The notes beneath the pieces were generated by a model, which made no database searches, had not been told where the DNA came from, and worked only from the letters and a program-made list of their open reading frames with translations. Below, one piece after another: positions 31,101-39,414 of a stretch of DNA of 64,000 nt. This stretch comes from Aromatoleum toluvorans (GTDB lineage: Bacteria > Pseudomonadota > Gammaproteobacteria > Burkholderiales > Rhodocyclaceae): positions 23,599-87,598 of the forward strand of contig NZ_WTVN01000022.1 in assembly GCF_012910905.1 (NCBI RefSeq). Reading direction: 5' to 3'. Positions within the stretch are counted from its first letter, which is position 1, and every line of letters begins with the position of its first letter. A program made the position numbers and the translations under genes.

Positions 31101-31767
31101 CGACCGATCCGGAGGTTTCGACGGTGTCGGTCAGTGCCTTGAACGCGACCCAGCAGCCCGAGTAGCGCGACAGCGCGAAGCCGTGCAGGCCGTATTCGAG
31201 GTAGTCCTGAATGCCCGCGGGGGCGAGCACCGGCATCATCATCGACTTGAAGATGTGCTCGGTCTGGTGCGGCAGCGTCGAGCTCTTCGCGCCGTGGTCG
31301 TCGCCCGCGATCACCAGCACGCCGCCGTGCTTCGAAGTGCCTGCGGCGTTGGCGTGGCGGAACACGTCGCCGGTGCGGTCGACGCCGGGGCCCTTGCCGT
31401 ACCAGATCGAGAACACGCCGTCGTACAGCGCGTTCGGATCGAGGTTCACCTGCTGCGTGCCCCACACGGCAGTCGCCGCGAGGTCTTCGTTCAAGCCGGG
31501 CTGGAAGCGGATGTGCTGCGGCTCGAGGTACTTCTTCGCCTTCCAGAATTCCTGGTCGACGTTGCCGAGCGGCGAGCCGCGGTAGCCGGTGACGAAGCCG
31601 GCGGTGTTCAGCCCCGCGGCCTGGTCGCGCAGGCGCTGCATGATCGGCAGGCGCACCAGCGCCTGGATGCCGGTCATGTAGGCGCGACCGGAGCTCAGCG
31701 TGTACTTGTCGTCGAGGGAAGCCGGAGCGAGGGGGACGGAGCCCTTCGGGGATGCGATATTGGACAT
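28150..31767 (-). CDS. Indolepyruvate:ferredoxin oxidoreductase, fused single-chain form
   Basis: A 1205-residue oxygen-sensitive 2-oxoacid oxidoreductase combining the usual alpha and gamma subunits in one chain. The N-terminal pyrimidine-binding half comes first, then a [11 protein letters not shown]ys pair (about residue 447) and the TPP-binding region ([10 protein letters not shown] and [10 protein letters not shown], about 470-495). An iron-sulfur Cys cluster follows ([13 protein letters not shown], about 650), then the gamma domain ([15 protein letters not shown], about 740). It oxidatively decarboxylates aryl or branched 2-oxo acids to acyl-CoA and reduces ferredoxin. In aromatic-degrading Rhodocyclales a plausible substrate is phenylpyruvate, giving phenylacetyl-CoA (inference). 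No strong ribosome site lies at the ATG at 31767. Confidence 0.95.
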   Translation of the reverse strand: MSNIASPKGSVPLAPASLDDKYTLSSGRAYMTGIQALVRLPIMQRLRDQAAGLNTAGFVTGYRGSPLGNVDQEFWKAKKYLEPQHIRFQPGLNEDLAATAVWGTQQVNLDPNALYDGVFSIWYGKGPGVDRTGDVFRHANAAGTSKHGGVLVIAGDDHGAKSSTLPHQTEHIFKSMMMPVLAPAGIQDYLEYGLHGFALSRYSGCWVAFKALTDTVETSGSVDIDPFKVKTVIPADFPIPADGLNLRWPDPPLVQEERLVHHKLYAALAYCRANKLNQTIIDSPNAKLGIITSGKSYLDVRQALEDLGIDEHVAAEIGIRLYKVGMVWPLESEGVREFANGLDEILVIEEKRQFLEYQLKEELYNWNENVRPRVIGKFDEKGEWALPHGDWMLPAAGDLTPAMIARVIAARIARFYTSDKIKARLAFFDAKEAALAKPRLSIQRVPHYCSGCPHNTSTKVPTGSRAIAGIGCHYMATWLSPETTQTFCQMGGEGVPWVGQAPFTKTPHVFANLGDGTYMHSGILAIRAAVAAKVNITYKILYNDAVAMTGGQPHDGTLSVPIIARQLQAEGIHNIIVVNDGTPRAYGPADLPHGVPIRHRDELDAVQRELREVPGVTAIIYDQTCAAEKRRRRKRGKFPDPAMRVVINDLVCEGCGDCSDKSNCMSVTAVETEFGRKRTIDQSSCNKDFSCVKGFCPSFVTIEGGKLRKGKAATAAADVFASLPDPMLPATNAPWGILITGVGGTGVVTIGALLGMAAHLEGKGVSILDMAGLAQKGGAVWSHVKIANRPEDIFAARVAAGEANVVIGCDLVVSASDESLAKMRTSHTRVVINRDQTNTSEFVRGFAAQARTGNVAKHPDPQFPAASMEGQIVDAVGSQNVEFLEASRLATAILGDSIATNLFMLGFAWQRGLVPLTRDAIMRAIELNGAAVEANKAAFQWGRRAAVDPDAVEKAAKPQHGTPEHHKLSASLDEVIARRKAFLTDYQDAAYAERYAKLVERVRSAEAKVQPGTTELTEAVARGYHKLLAYKDEYEVARLYTDSDFLKRVEEQFEGDYKLVFHLAPPTLADKDPVTGELQKKKYGPWMLKAMRQLAKMKGLRGTMLDPFARTHDRKLDRQLDRQLIADYERIVEEILVGVEKANYEAAVEIANLPEQIRGFGHIRERYLRNARMREAELLAAFRRKERPADVTNGKVRKTIAVIPG

Positions 31768-32197
31768 GGCACGTTTTCCGCCGCAGCCGCTACTCCGCGA
31801 GCGCTTGTGGCGCCCCGGTCCGGCCTGCCGGCGTTGTCTCCTTTATGGTTGCTGTTGTGCGTCCGCGGCATCGAACGCCAGACTGCATCCTAAGGATAGG
31901 GCGTCGGGGAGATTTTTCTCGTTGCGGCGGAAATCAGCCCGCCGGGAAAAGTTTTTTCGCGAATGGCCATTTTCGCGAAACGCGGCATACTCCCGCCGGA
32001 TTGCATTGCAGCATACGGGCCTTGGGGGCGGGGTTTTGCGGCAAAGCTGCCCGCCGGTCAGGCGGGGGCCGGCGGCTGATCAGCGTACAGGTTTCGAGGA
32101 TGCGCCCGTCTCAATGCACCAAAACAGTGCAAGTTGCGCAACAGCCTTCAATACTCATCCTCGCAAGCGAGCAATGATGCAAGGAGGAGGTGACGGA
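31768..32197. other. Divergent regulatory region, oxidoreductase and LysE genes
   Basis: These 430 nt hold no supported gene. On the minus strand an AAGGAGA sequence near 31840 looks like a ribosome site but has no start codon behind it. Two TTCGCGAA palindromes (31956-31963 and 31972-31979), centres 16 nt apart, flank TGGCCATT and form a candidate operator. A TATCCT element lies on the minus strand near 31890. Confidence 0.5.
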
Positions 32198-32818
32198 ATG
32201 GTAATGATGACTCACGCACTCGGCTGGCAGGAGTTCTGGCTGCCCACCATGCTGTTCGCGCTGGCAACCTCGGCCTCGCCAGGGCCGGTCAACATTGCGG
32301 CAGCCTCGTCGGGCATCGCTTTCGGGCTGGTGCGAACCTTGCCGCAAGTGCTGGGCGCAACCATCGGGTTTTCATCGCTGCTGGTGGCCATGGGACTGGG
32401 CATGCATGCGCTCGTTGCCAGCGTACCGGCCATCCAGACGGTGCTTAAAGGCGCGGGCAGTGTGTTCCTGGCTTACCTCGCCTGGAAACTGTGGCATGCA
32501 TCGGACACCCCGTCCGAGATCGTCACCTGCAAGCCGCCCGGCATGCTGGAGGGCGCATTTGCCCAGTGGGTCAATCCGAAAGCATGGATCGTGGCTGCGT
32601 CCGGCATCGCCACTTACACCTACCCGGGTGCGGCTTATGGCACCAGCGTGATCGCAATGTCGATCGTGTTCCTGGTGATCTGCTTTCCGTCAGTGGGGGC
32701 CTGGGCCTTGTTCGGTGCGGCGACGCGCAAGCTGCTGAGAACCGAGCGCGCCGTCAGGCGCCTGAACATGGCGATGTCGATGCTCTTGCTGGTGTCGATC
32801 AGCACGCTGTTCCTGTAG
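32198..32818 (+). CDS. LysE/RhtB family amino acid exporter
   Basis: A 206-residue inner-membrane protein with about six helices. The family signature appears early in the sequence (ATSASPGPVNIAAASSGIAFG), followed by the hydrophobic GATIGFSSLLVAMGLGMHALV and the QWVNPKAWIVA segment with the conserved NPK. Members export amino acids or related solutes. GGAGGAGG 7 nt before the ATG at 32198 sets the start, in preference to ATGs at 32174 and 32177. It converges with an AraC-type regulator, an arrangement common for this exporter family. Base composition is slightly less GC-rich than neighbours. Confidence 0.9.
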   Translation: MVMMTHALGWQEFWLPTMLFALATSASPGPVNIAAASSGIAFGLVRTLPQVLGATIGFSSLLVAMGLGMHALVASVPAIQTVLKGAGSVFLAYLAWKLWHASDTPSEIVTCKPPGMLEGAFAQWVNPKAWIVAASGIATYTYPGAAYGTSVIAMSIVFLVICFPSVGAWALFGAATRKLLRTERAVRRLNMAMSMLLLVSISTLFL

Positions 32819-32846
32819 CGGGACGCCGGACGGGAACCCGGCCGAT

Positions 32847-33638
32847 TCAGCGACGCTGGATCACCTTGCGCAACCGCCCCGGCGTCACCCCGAACACCGC
32901 CTTGAATGTCCGCGTAAAATGGGCCTGATCGGTGAAATGCAGAAGCAGCGCCAGGTCGGATAACGAAGCCTGTTGTTGATTCAGCAGAAAACGCGCCTTG
33001 AGCGCCCGTAACTGGCGCAGGTACGCGGACGGGGAGAGCCCGGTCTGGCTGCGGAAAGTCCGAAGCGTATGCCATCGGCTATGCGGCAAACGTTCGACCA
33101 ACTCCCCTGCTTCCACGTCGGACTGCCACAGCCGGTGCATGGCATTTTGCAGCGGATGCAGCTCACGCTCCCGCACGCGGGTTTCCCGCGGCGATGGCAG
33201 GAGTGCCGCGAGCGCCCTCAATAACGCGTCGGTTCTCGGTGCGTCGACATGACGGGTATCCAACGCCGCAATGTGCCCGGCGAGTGGCGGAGCAGTGAAT
33301 ACCCGCGAGCTTGCGTTCGCCAGGGCCGAAAATCGACCGGCGTCTATTTTCTGCAAGCATGTGTCACCGATGTACAGCACCTTGTAGCGCACGTCGGACG
33401 AAGCCGCGGAACAGGCATGCACCTCGAACGGCGGGATCAGGAACAGGTCACCTTGCCGGGCCTCGTATTCACGGTTGCCTGCGCGAAAACTGCATGTGCC
33501 TTCCAGGATTACGCCGATAGACCAGGCATCATGAAAGTGGCCGTCCAGCCCATGCGGCCCCATCCGGGCGCTGACCACCTCGACACCGTGCTGCGGCGCG
33601 ATTGTCCACCCGGTGATGTGCTTGTCGCTCATGCTCAC
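32847..33638 (-). CDS. AraC family transcriptional regulator with cupin sensor
   Basis: A 263-residue regulator. The N-terminal cupin-like ligand domain contains GHFHDAWSIGVILEG and GDLFLIPPFEVHAC. The C-terminal double helix-turn-helix holds LSDLALLLHFTDQAHFTRTFKAVFG-type residues and the terminal GVTPGRLRK. AraC proteins of this layout are frequently paired with LysE exporters and sense the exported compound. The start is a GTG at 33638; the ATG at 33632 is possible. It is 28 nt from the exporter's 3' end and convergent with it. Confidence 0.9.
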   Translation of the reverse strand: MSMSDKHITGWTIAPQHGVEVVSARMGPHGLDGHFHDAWSIGVILEGTCSFRAGNREYEARQGDLFLIPPFEVHACSAASSDVRYKVLYIGDTCLQKIDAGRFSALANASSRVFTAPPLAGHIAALDTRHVDAPRTDALLRALAALLPSPRETRVRERELHPLQNAMHRLWQSDVEAGELVERLPHSRWHTLRTFRSQTGLSPSAYLRQLRALKARFLLNQQQASLSDLALLLHFTDQAHFTRTFKAVFGVTPGRLRKVIQRR

Positions 33639-33656
33639 AATCGTTCCATCGTGAAT

Positions 33657-34928
33657 TCAGCCGTAGCGCCGCGCCGCCTCCACCGCCAGCCCCGCGCCGA
33701 TGCTGCCGTACAGGTCGCCCTCGACGCTGCGCGCCTGCGGCAGCTCGGCGGCGATGCGCGCGCGCAGCTGCGGCACGGCGCTGCCCCCACCGGTGAAATA
33801 GATCGTGTCGACCTGCTCACGCCGCACGCCGGCCTCGTCGAGCAGCGCACGCACGCAGGCCGCGACGCGGTCGACCAGCGACAGCGTGGCGCGGACGAAA
33901 TCGGCGTCGGTGATCGTGTGGGCGAGCGCCGCCTCCAGCCGCTCCAGGTTCATCGTCGCGACGGGCGCCGCCGAGAGATCGATCTTCGCCTGCTCCACCT
34001 GCAGCGCCAGCCAGTGCCCTTCGCGCTGGCTGATGAGCTTCGCGAGGCGATCGAGTTCGGCGCGGGCGGCCGCGTCGCGATAGACGTTCTGCAGGTCCGC
34101 CCACGCCTGCCGCGTGTAGGCGAAGTTGATCGTGTGCCAGGTTGCGAGCTGGAAGTACACGCTGGACGGGATCTCCGCCCCGCTCTTCATGCGGCTGCGG
34201 TAGCCCAGCAGCGGCATCACGCATTCGAGGCTCAACGCACGGTCGAAATCGGTGCCGCCGATATGCACGCCGCCATTGCCGAGCAGGTCCTCGCGCCGGT
34301 CGTGGTCGTCGTGCGAACGGCGCGCGCGCTCGGGCGACAGGCGCACGAGCGAGAAGTCCGCGGTGCCGCCGCCGATGTCGGCGATCAGCACCAGCTCCTC
34401 GCGCGCGAGCGACAGTTCATAGTGCAGCGCCGCGCCGATCGGCTCGAACTGGAAGCTCACGTCGCGGAAACCGACCTGCGCGGCGATCTCGGCCAGAGTC
34501 TGCTGTGCCTTGCGGTCGGCGTCCTCGTCGTCATCGACGAAGCGCACCGGGCGGCCGAACACCGCGTGGTCGAAACTGCGCCCGGCCTGGGCCTCGGCGC
34601 GCGCCTTCAGCTCGCCGATGAAGTTTGCGAGCAGGTCGCGAAAGCGCAGCGCCCGCCCCTGCACCTCCGTCTGGCCGTCGATGAGGCTGCTGCCGAGCAG
34701 GCTCTTCAGCGCGCGCATCAGGCGGCCCTCGTAGCCTTCCAGATACTCCGCCAGCGCCGCGCGGCCGAACGCGGTCGTCTCCTCGTCGGCGTTGAAGAAC
34801 ACCGCCGAAGGCAGCGTGGGCTTGCCATCCTCGAGCGCGAGCAGCGTCATCGCCCCCGGGCGCACCCAGCCGACGGTGGAATTGGAGGTGCCGAAGTCGA
34901 TACCGCAGGCGCGGGCGGGTTGGTCCAT
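33657..34928 (-). CDS. Hsp70-like ATPase, YegD type
   Basis: A 423-residue actin/Hsp70-fold ATPase without the substrate-binding domain of DnaK. The phosphate-1 loop is GIDFGTSNSTVGWV at the N terminus, phosphate-2 is VLIADIGGGTADFSLVRL, and the adenosine motif is YFTGGGSAVPQLR. Length and lack of the C-terminal part match E. coli YegD, whose role is unclear. No DnaJ or GrpE partner is adjacent. I set the start at 34928 (MDQPARACGIDFG); an in-frame extension to 35063 lacks similarity. It is 18 nt upstream of, and co-directional with, no obvious partner other than the AraC gene. Confidence 0.88.
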   Translation of the reverse strand: MDQPARACGIDFGTSNSTVGWVRPGAMTLLALEDGKPTLPSAVFFNADEETTAFGRAALAEYLEGYEGRLMRALKSLLGSSLIDGQTEVQGRALRFRDLLANFIGELKARAEAQAGRSFDHAVFGRPVRFVDDDEDADRKAQQTLAEIAAQVGFRDVSFQFEPIGAALHYELSLAREELVLIADIGGGTADFSLVRLSPERARRSHDDHDRREDLLGNGGVHIGGTDFDRALSLECVMPLLGYRSRMKSGAEIPSSVYFQLATWHTINFAYTRQAWADLQNVYRDAAARAELDRLAKLISQREGHWLALQVEQAKIDLSAAPVATMNLERLEAALAHTITDADFVRATLSLVDRVAACVRALLDEAGVRREQVDTIYFTGGGSAVPQLRARIAAELPQARSVEGDLYGSIGAGLAVEAARRYG

Positions 34929-35312
34929 GAAGCAAGTATCCGCGGGATGGGGCCGCGATGCTACCGGACCACCGTGATGATAGGAACTTTCGCGAAGGGA
35001 AATGGCCGCCGCAGGGGGTGCTTGTTGCACCGCGCCACCCCCTTTCGGCACGAATCCCGCCAAAACACCCCGTCAGGGGAAAATTTTTCCTCGACGTGTA
35101 CGTAAATCCCGCAAAAGCCGCAAAACAATTCCCCACCCCCCTCCTTACCATTCATCCCCACGCAACCGAACCCACGAGCGGCTGCGACAAAACTACAGGC
35201 AGGAGACAAACCATCGTGGATCTACCGGTTGCCGCGCGAGCGGCCGGTGTCCCTTCGTCTCCGCCGCCTGTGCTGCAGCACCCGCGCACCGCCCACAAGG
35301 AGGAGACATCCC
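34929..35312. other. Leader and promoter region of the liv operon
   Basis: These 384 nt lie between the Hsp70-like gene (minus) and livJ (plus). They contain TTCGCGAA (34989-34996), a hairpin GGGGGTG (35014-35020)/CACCCCC (35036-35042) followed by TTT, and the near-palindrome GGGGAAAATTTTTCC (35076-35090). No gene is supported. The long leader suggests regulation beyond a simple promoter. Confidence 0.55.
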
Positions 35313-36446
35313 ATGAAGCACAACAAGCTGATTTTCGCCCTCGCTGCCGCCAGCCTCGCCGCCGGTGCCGTCCACGCCAAGGAAGTCGTCGTGCGCATCG
35401 GCCACGCCGGCCCGCTGACCGGCCCGGCCGCTGCCTTCGGCAAGGACGGAGAAAACGGCGCGCGCCTCGCGATCGAGGACGCCAACGCGAAGGGCATCAA
35501 GATCGGCGGCGACACGGTCAAGTTCGAGCTCGTCAGCGAGGACGACCAGGCCGACCCGCGCACCGCGACCACCGTCGCGCAGCGCCTGACCGATTCCGGC
35601 GTGAAGGGCGTGGTCGGCCACGTCACCTCGGGTGCCTCGATCCCCGCCTCGCGCATCTACGAGCAGGCCGGCATCCCCGTGATCACGCCCTCCTCGACCA
35701 GCCCCAAGCTGACCCAGCAGGGCTACAAGATGACCTTCCGCGTCATCGCCAACGACCTGCAGCAGGGCAACGCGCTCGGCAAGTACGCGGTCGATCAGCT
35801 CAAGGCGAAGAAGATCGCCGTGATCGACGATCGCACCGCCTACGGCCAGGGCCTCGCCGACGCCTTCGCGAACTCGGTGAAGACCTCCGGCGGCCAGATC
35901 GCCGGACGCGAGTTCACCAACGACAAGGCCACCGACTTCATGGCGATCCTCACCAAGATCAAGGCCATGAACCCCGACGCCGTGTTCTACGGCGGCATGG
36001 ACGCGCAGGCCGCGCCGCTCGCGCGCCAGATGAAGCAGCTCGGCATGACGGCGAAGCTGCTGACCGGCGACGGCGGCTGCACCGGCGAGATGATCAAGAT
36101 GGCAGGCGACGCGCTGTCGGCGACCACCTTCTGCACCCAGGCCGGCATCCCGCTCGACAAGATGCCCGGCGGCGCGGCCTTCCGCACCCAGTTCAAGCAG
36201 CGCTTCGGCAACGACATCCACGTCTATGCGCCCTACGCCTATGACGCGATGATGTCCGTGATCGAGGCGATGAAGGCGGCCAACTCGGTCGAGCCGGCCA
36301 AGTACCAGCCCGCGCTGCGCGCCCTCGCCTACCAGGGCGTCACCGGCCCGGTCGCGTTCGACGACAAGGGCGACATCAAGGGCGGTGCGATCACCGTCTA
36401 CAACTTCGACGCCGGCAAGTGGGCGCCGCTGCAGACCATCCAGTAA
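35313..36446 (+). CDS. livJ: Branched-chain/aromatic amino acid ABC transporter, periplasmic binding protein
   Basis: A 377-residue type-1 periplasmic binding protein. A cleavable signal peptide (MKHNKLIFALAAASLAAGAVHA) precedes VVVRIGHAGPLTGPAAAFGKDGENG, the typical Liv-family mature start. A two-lobed Rossmann-like fold is implied by the central KIAVIDDRTAYGQGLADAF segment. Family members bind Leu/Ile/Val, Phe or other amides. AAGGAGGAGA precedes the ATG at 35313. It opens the livJHMGF operon; with the dehydrogenase and oxidoreductase upstream, aromatic or branched substrates are likely (inference). Confidence 0.94.
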   Translation: MKHNKLIFALAAASLAAGAVHAKEVVVRIGHAGPLTGPAAAFGKDGENGARLAIEDANAKGIKIGGDTVKFELVSEDDQADPRTATTVAQRLTDSGVKGVVGHVTSGASIPASRIYEQAGIPVITPSSTSPKLTQQGYKMTFRVIANDLQQGNALGKYAVDQLKAKKIAVIDDRTAYGQGLADAFANSVKTSGGQIAGREFTNDKATDFMAILTKIKAMNPDAVFYGGMDAQAAPLARQMKQLGMTAKLLTGDGGCTGEMIKMAGDALSATTFCTQAGIPLDKMPGGAAFRTQFKQRFGNDIHVYAPYAYDAMMSVIEAMKAANSVEPAKYQPALRALAYQGVTGPVAFDDKGDIKGGAITVYNFDAGKWAPLQTIQ

Positions 36447-36607
36447 CAGTTCTCCTCGCGCCGGCCGGCAGTTCCGCGGTCGGCGCACCTCTTCCCCAAG
36501 ATCACGACGCTCGCCCTGCGTCCGCCTGTCGGCGGAGGCAGTGGCAGCGCTCGTCCCGCAATCCGGCGGCGATCGCCGTCGCGGTGTGCAACACCAAGGG
36601 TGAATCG

Positions 36608-37540
36608 ATGGAAACCTTCCTGCAACAAATCCTCAACGGCCTGGTGTCGGGCAGCATCTACGCGCTCGTCGCGCTCGGCTACACGATGGTCTATGGCATC
36701 CTCGGCCTGATCAACTTCGCCCACGGCGAGCTGGTGATGATCGGCGCGCTGGTCGCGCTGCAGACCGTGACGCTCCTCTCGGGCGCCTTCCCCGAGCTGC
36801 ATCCCGTCTTCCTGCTGCTCGCTGGCGTCGGGGTCGCGGTGCCCGTGTGCATGGTGGTCGGCTACCTGATCGAGCGCATCGGCTACCGGCGCCTGCGCAA
36901 CGCGCCGCGGCTGGCGCCGCTGATCACCGCGATCGGCGTGTCCTTCCTGCTGCAGACGCTGGCGATGATCATCTGGGGCCGCGAGTTCCACGTCTTCCCG
37001 CAGCTGGTGTCGACGACCCCGATGCAGCCGATGGACGGCGTCGTCGTGTCGCCGCTGCAGATCTTCACGATCGTCGTCGCCCTCGCGCTGATGGGCGGAC
37101 TGATGCTGCTGGTGAACAAGAGCCGGCTGGGCCGCGCGATGCGCGCGACCGCCGAGAACCACCGCGTCGCCGGCCTCATGGGCATCAACGCCAACGGCGT
37201 GATCGCCGCGACCTTCATCATCGGCTCGGGCCTCGCGGCGCTCGCCGGCGTGCTGTACGCGTCGAACTACGCGATCGCGCACTACGCGATGGGCTTCACG
37301 CCGGGCCTGAAGGCCTTCACCGCGGCGGTGCTGGGGGGCATCGGCAACCTGCCGGGTGCGATGGTCGGCGGCCTCGTGCTGGGCCTCGTCGAGAGCTTCG
37401 GCGCCGGCTACATCGAGCACCTGACCTTCGGCTTCCTCAACTCGAGCTACCAGGACATCTTCGCCTTCATGATCCTCGGCGCCGTGCTGATCTTCCGCCC
37501 GTCCGGCCTGCTCGGCGAACGCGTCGCGGACCGCGCCTGA
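36608..37540 (+). CDS. livH: Branched-chain amino acid ABC transporter permease LivH
   Basis: A 310-residue inner-membrane permease. The LivH pattern NGLVSGSIYALVALGYTMVYG starts the protein, followed by about eight helices and the coupling-type motif MRATAENHRVAGLMGIN (cytoplasmic loop) that contacts the ATPases. The start at 36608 follows AAGGGTGA. A 161-nt gap with several small hairpins separates it from livJ, which may let the binding protein be made in excess. Confidence 0.95.
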   Translation: METFLQQILNGLVSGSIYALVALGYTMVYGILGLINFAHGELVMIGALVALQTVTLLSGAFPELHPVFLLLAGVGVAVPVCMVVGYLIERIGYRRLRNAPRLAPLITAIGVSFLLQTLAMIIWGREFHVFPQLVSTTPMQPMDGVVVSPLQIFTIVVALALMGGLMLLVNKSRLGRAMRATAENHRVAGLMGINANGVIAATFIIGSGLAALAGVLYASNYAIAHYAMGFTPGLKAFTAAVLGGIGNLPGAMVGGLVLGLVESFGAGYIEHLTFGFLNSSYQDIFAFMILGAVLIFRPSGLLGERVADRA

Positions 37541-37558
37541 CCCCACAGGAAAGAGACC

Positions 37559-38647
37559 ATGACCACGAACTCCACCGCCCTTCCGCTGCCGGCGAGCTTC
37601 GCGCTCGACCGACGCCTGCAGCGCCCCCTCGTCATCCTGCTCGCGCTCGCCGCGCCGCTCATCGCGCTCGCGATGGGCAAGAGCTGGGTGCGCGTGCTCG
37701 ACTTCGCGCTGCTGTACGTGCTGCTCGCGATCGGCCTCAACCTCGTCGTCGGCTTCGCCGGCCTGCTGGATCTCGGCTACATCGCGTTCTACGCGGTCGG
37801 TGCCTACACCTGGGCCTTCCTTGCGTCGCCGCACTTCGGCCTCCACCTGCCGTTCTGGATCGTGCTGCCGCTGGGCGCGGCCTTCGCGGCGCTCGCGGGC
37901 ATCGCGCTCGGCTTCCCGACCTTGCGCTTGCGCGGCGACTACCTCGCGATCGTGACGCTGGGCTTCGGCGAGATCATCCGCATCTTCATGAACAACCTGA
38001 ACCAGCCGATCAACATCACCAACGGCCCGCAGGGCATCGACTCGATCGATCCGCTGACAATCGCGGGCCTGGACCTGTCGAAGGACCTCGACCTGTTCGG
38101 CTTCCAGGTCTCGTCGCTGTTGCTGTACTACTACGCCTTCCTCGCCTGCGTCGTCGCCGCGATCATCCTCGTGCGCCGCCTGCAGATCTCGCGCATCGGC
38201 CGCGCCTGGGCCGCGATTCGCGACGACGAGCTGGCCGCCAAGGCGATCGGCATCGACACGCGCATGATGAAGCTGCTCGCCTTCGCGCTGGGCGCGACCT
38301 TCGGCGGTGTCTCGGGCGGCCTCTTCGCGGCCTTCCAGGGCTTCGTCAGCCCGGAGAGCTTCAGTCTGATGGAATCGATCGTCGTGCTGACGATGATCGT
38401 GCTGGGCGGCATGGGCAACCTCGCCGGCGTCATCGTCGGCGCGATCCTGCTCACCGCGCTGCCCGAATTGCTGCGCCACTTCGCGGTGCCGATGCAGATG
38501 GCGCTGTTCGGCAAGACGTTGCTCGACCCCGAAGTGCTGCGCATGCTGCTGCTGTCGCTGGCGATGATCGTAATGATGCTCGTCCGCCCCGCCGGCCTGC
38601 TGCCCGCCCGTACCCGCTATGCCCACCGTGACCGGAGGAACGCATGA
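37559..38647 (+). CDS. livM: Branched-chain amino acid ABC transporter permease LivM
   Basis: A 362-residue permease with an N-terminal cytoplasmic stretch followed by about nine or ten helices. LLAIGLNLVVGFAGLLDLGYIAFYAVGAY is the LivM hallmark region, and the cytoplasmic loop WAAIRDDELAAKAIGID couples to the ATPases. GGAAAGAG before the ATG at 37559 supports the start. The stop overlaps livG by 4 bp (ATGA). Confidence 0.95.
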   Translation: MTTNSTALPLPASFALDRRLQRPLVILLALAAPLIALAMGKSWVRVLDFALLYVLLAIGLNLVVGFAGLLDLGYIAFYAVGAYTWAFLASPHFGLHLPFWIVLPLGAAFAALAGIALGFPTLRLRGDYLAIVTLGFGEIIRIFMNNLNQPINITNGPQGIDSIDPLTIAGLDLSKDLDLFGFQVSSLLLYYYAFLACVVAAIILVRRLQISRIGRAWAAIRDDELAAKAIGIDTRMMKLLAFALGATFGGVSGGLFAAFQGFVSPESFSLMESIVVLTMIVLGGMGNLAGVIVGAILLTALPELLRHFAVPMQMALFGKTLLDPEVLRMLLLSLAMIVMMLVRPAGLLPARTRYAHRDRRNA

Positions 38648-39414
38648 TCACCCTGCTCGAATCGCGCGCCGTGAATAAACGCTTCGGCGGCCTGAAGGCG
38701 CTCACTGACGTCTCGCTGACGATCCGCAAGGGCGAGGTCTACGGCCTCATCGGCCCGAACGGCGCCGGCAAGACCACCTTCTTCAACGTGCTCACGGGCG
38801 CCTACGCGATCGACGGCGGCGAGTTCGTCATGAACGGCGCCGAGCTGCCCTCGGCCAAGCCGCATCTGGTCGTGCAGCACGGCATCGCGCGCACCTTCCA
38901 GAACATCCGCCTGTTCCGCGAGCTCACCGCGCTCGAGAACGTGATGGCGGGCCACCACATCCGCTCGTCGGCGGGCGTGTGGGGCATCCTCACGCAGAGC
39001 CGTGCGGCGCGCGAGGAGGAGCGCCTGATGCAGGAACGCGCGCTGGAGATCCTCGACTACGTCGGCATAGTCCGCCACGCTGACACGGTCGCGCGGAACC
39101 TCTCCTACGGCGACCAGCGCCGCCTCGAGATCGCCCGTGCGCTGGCGACCGAGCCGCAACTGCTGGCGCTCGACGAACCGGCCGCCGGCATGAACGCGAC
39201 CGAAACCGCGGGGCTGCGCACGCTGGTCGAGACGATCCGCGGCGACGGCATCACCGTGCTGCTGATCGAGCACGACGTGAAACTCATCATGGGACTGTGC
39301 GACCGCGTCGCCGTCCTCGACTTCGGCAAGAAGATCGCCGAAGGCACGCCGGCCGAAGTCCAGCGTTGCCCCGACGTCATCAAGGCTTACCTGGGAGGCC
39401 ACCGTGCGCACTGA
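38644..39414 (+). CDS. livG: Branched-chain amino acid ABC transporter ATPase LivG
   Basis: A 256-residue ABC ATPase. Walker A is GPNGAGKTTFFN (about residues 37-48), the signature reads LSYGDQRRLEIARAL, and Walker B is LLALDEPAAGMN. The GDQRRLEIARAL variant and the extra loop after Walker A are typical of LivG. It powers uptake with LivF at the inner face of the membrane. The start overlaps livM and the end overlaps livF by 11 bp. Confidence 0.96.
   Translation: MITLLESRAVNKRFGGLKALTDVSLTIRKGEVYGLIGPNGAGKTTFFNVLTGAYAIDGGEFVMNGAELPSAKPHLVVQHGIARTFQNIRLFRELTALENVMAGHHIRSSAGVWGILTQSRAAREEERLMQERALEILDYVGIVRHADTVARNLSYGDQRRLEIARALATEPQLLALDEPAAGMNATETAGLRTLVETIRGDGITVLLIEHDVKLIMGLCDRVAVLDFGKKIAEGTPAEVQRCPDVIKAYLGGHRAH

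Noticed and set aside
28111..31893. A 1260-codon open frame on the plus strand
   Set aside because: It lies antisense to the oxidoreductase gene; the product is Arg/Val/Asp-rich with no recognisable motif.
36398..38626. A 742-codon minus-strand open frame
   Set aside because: Antisense to livH and livM; composition is typical of a shadow frame in high-GC DNA.
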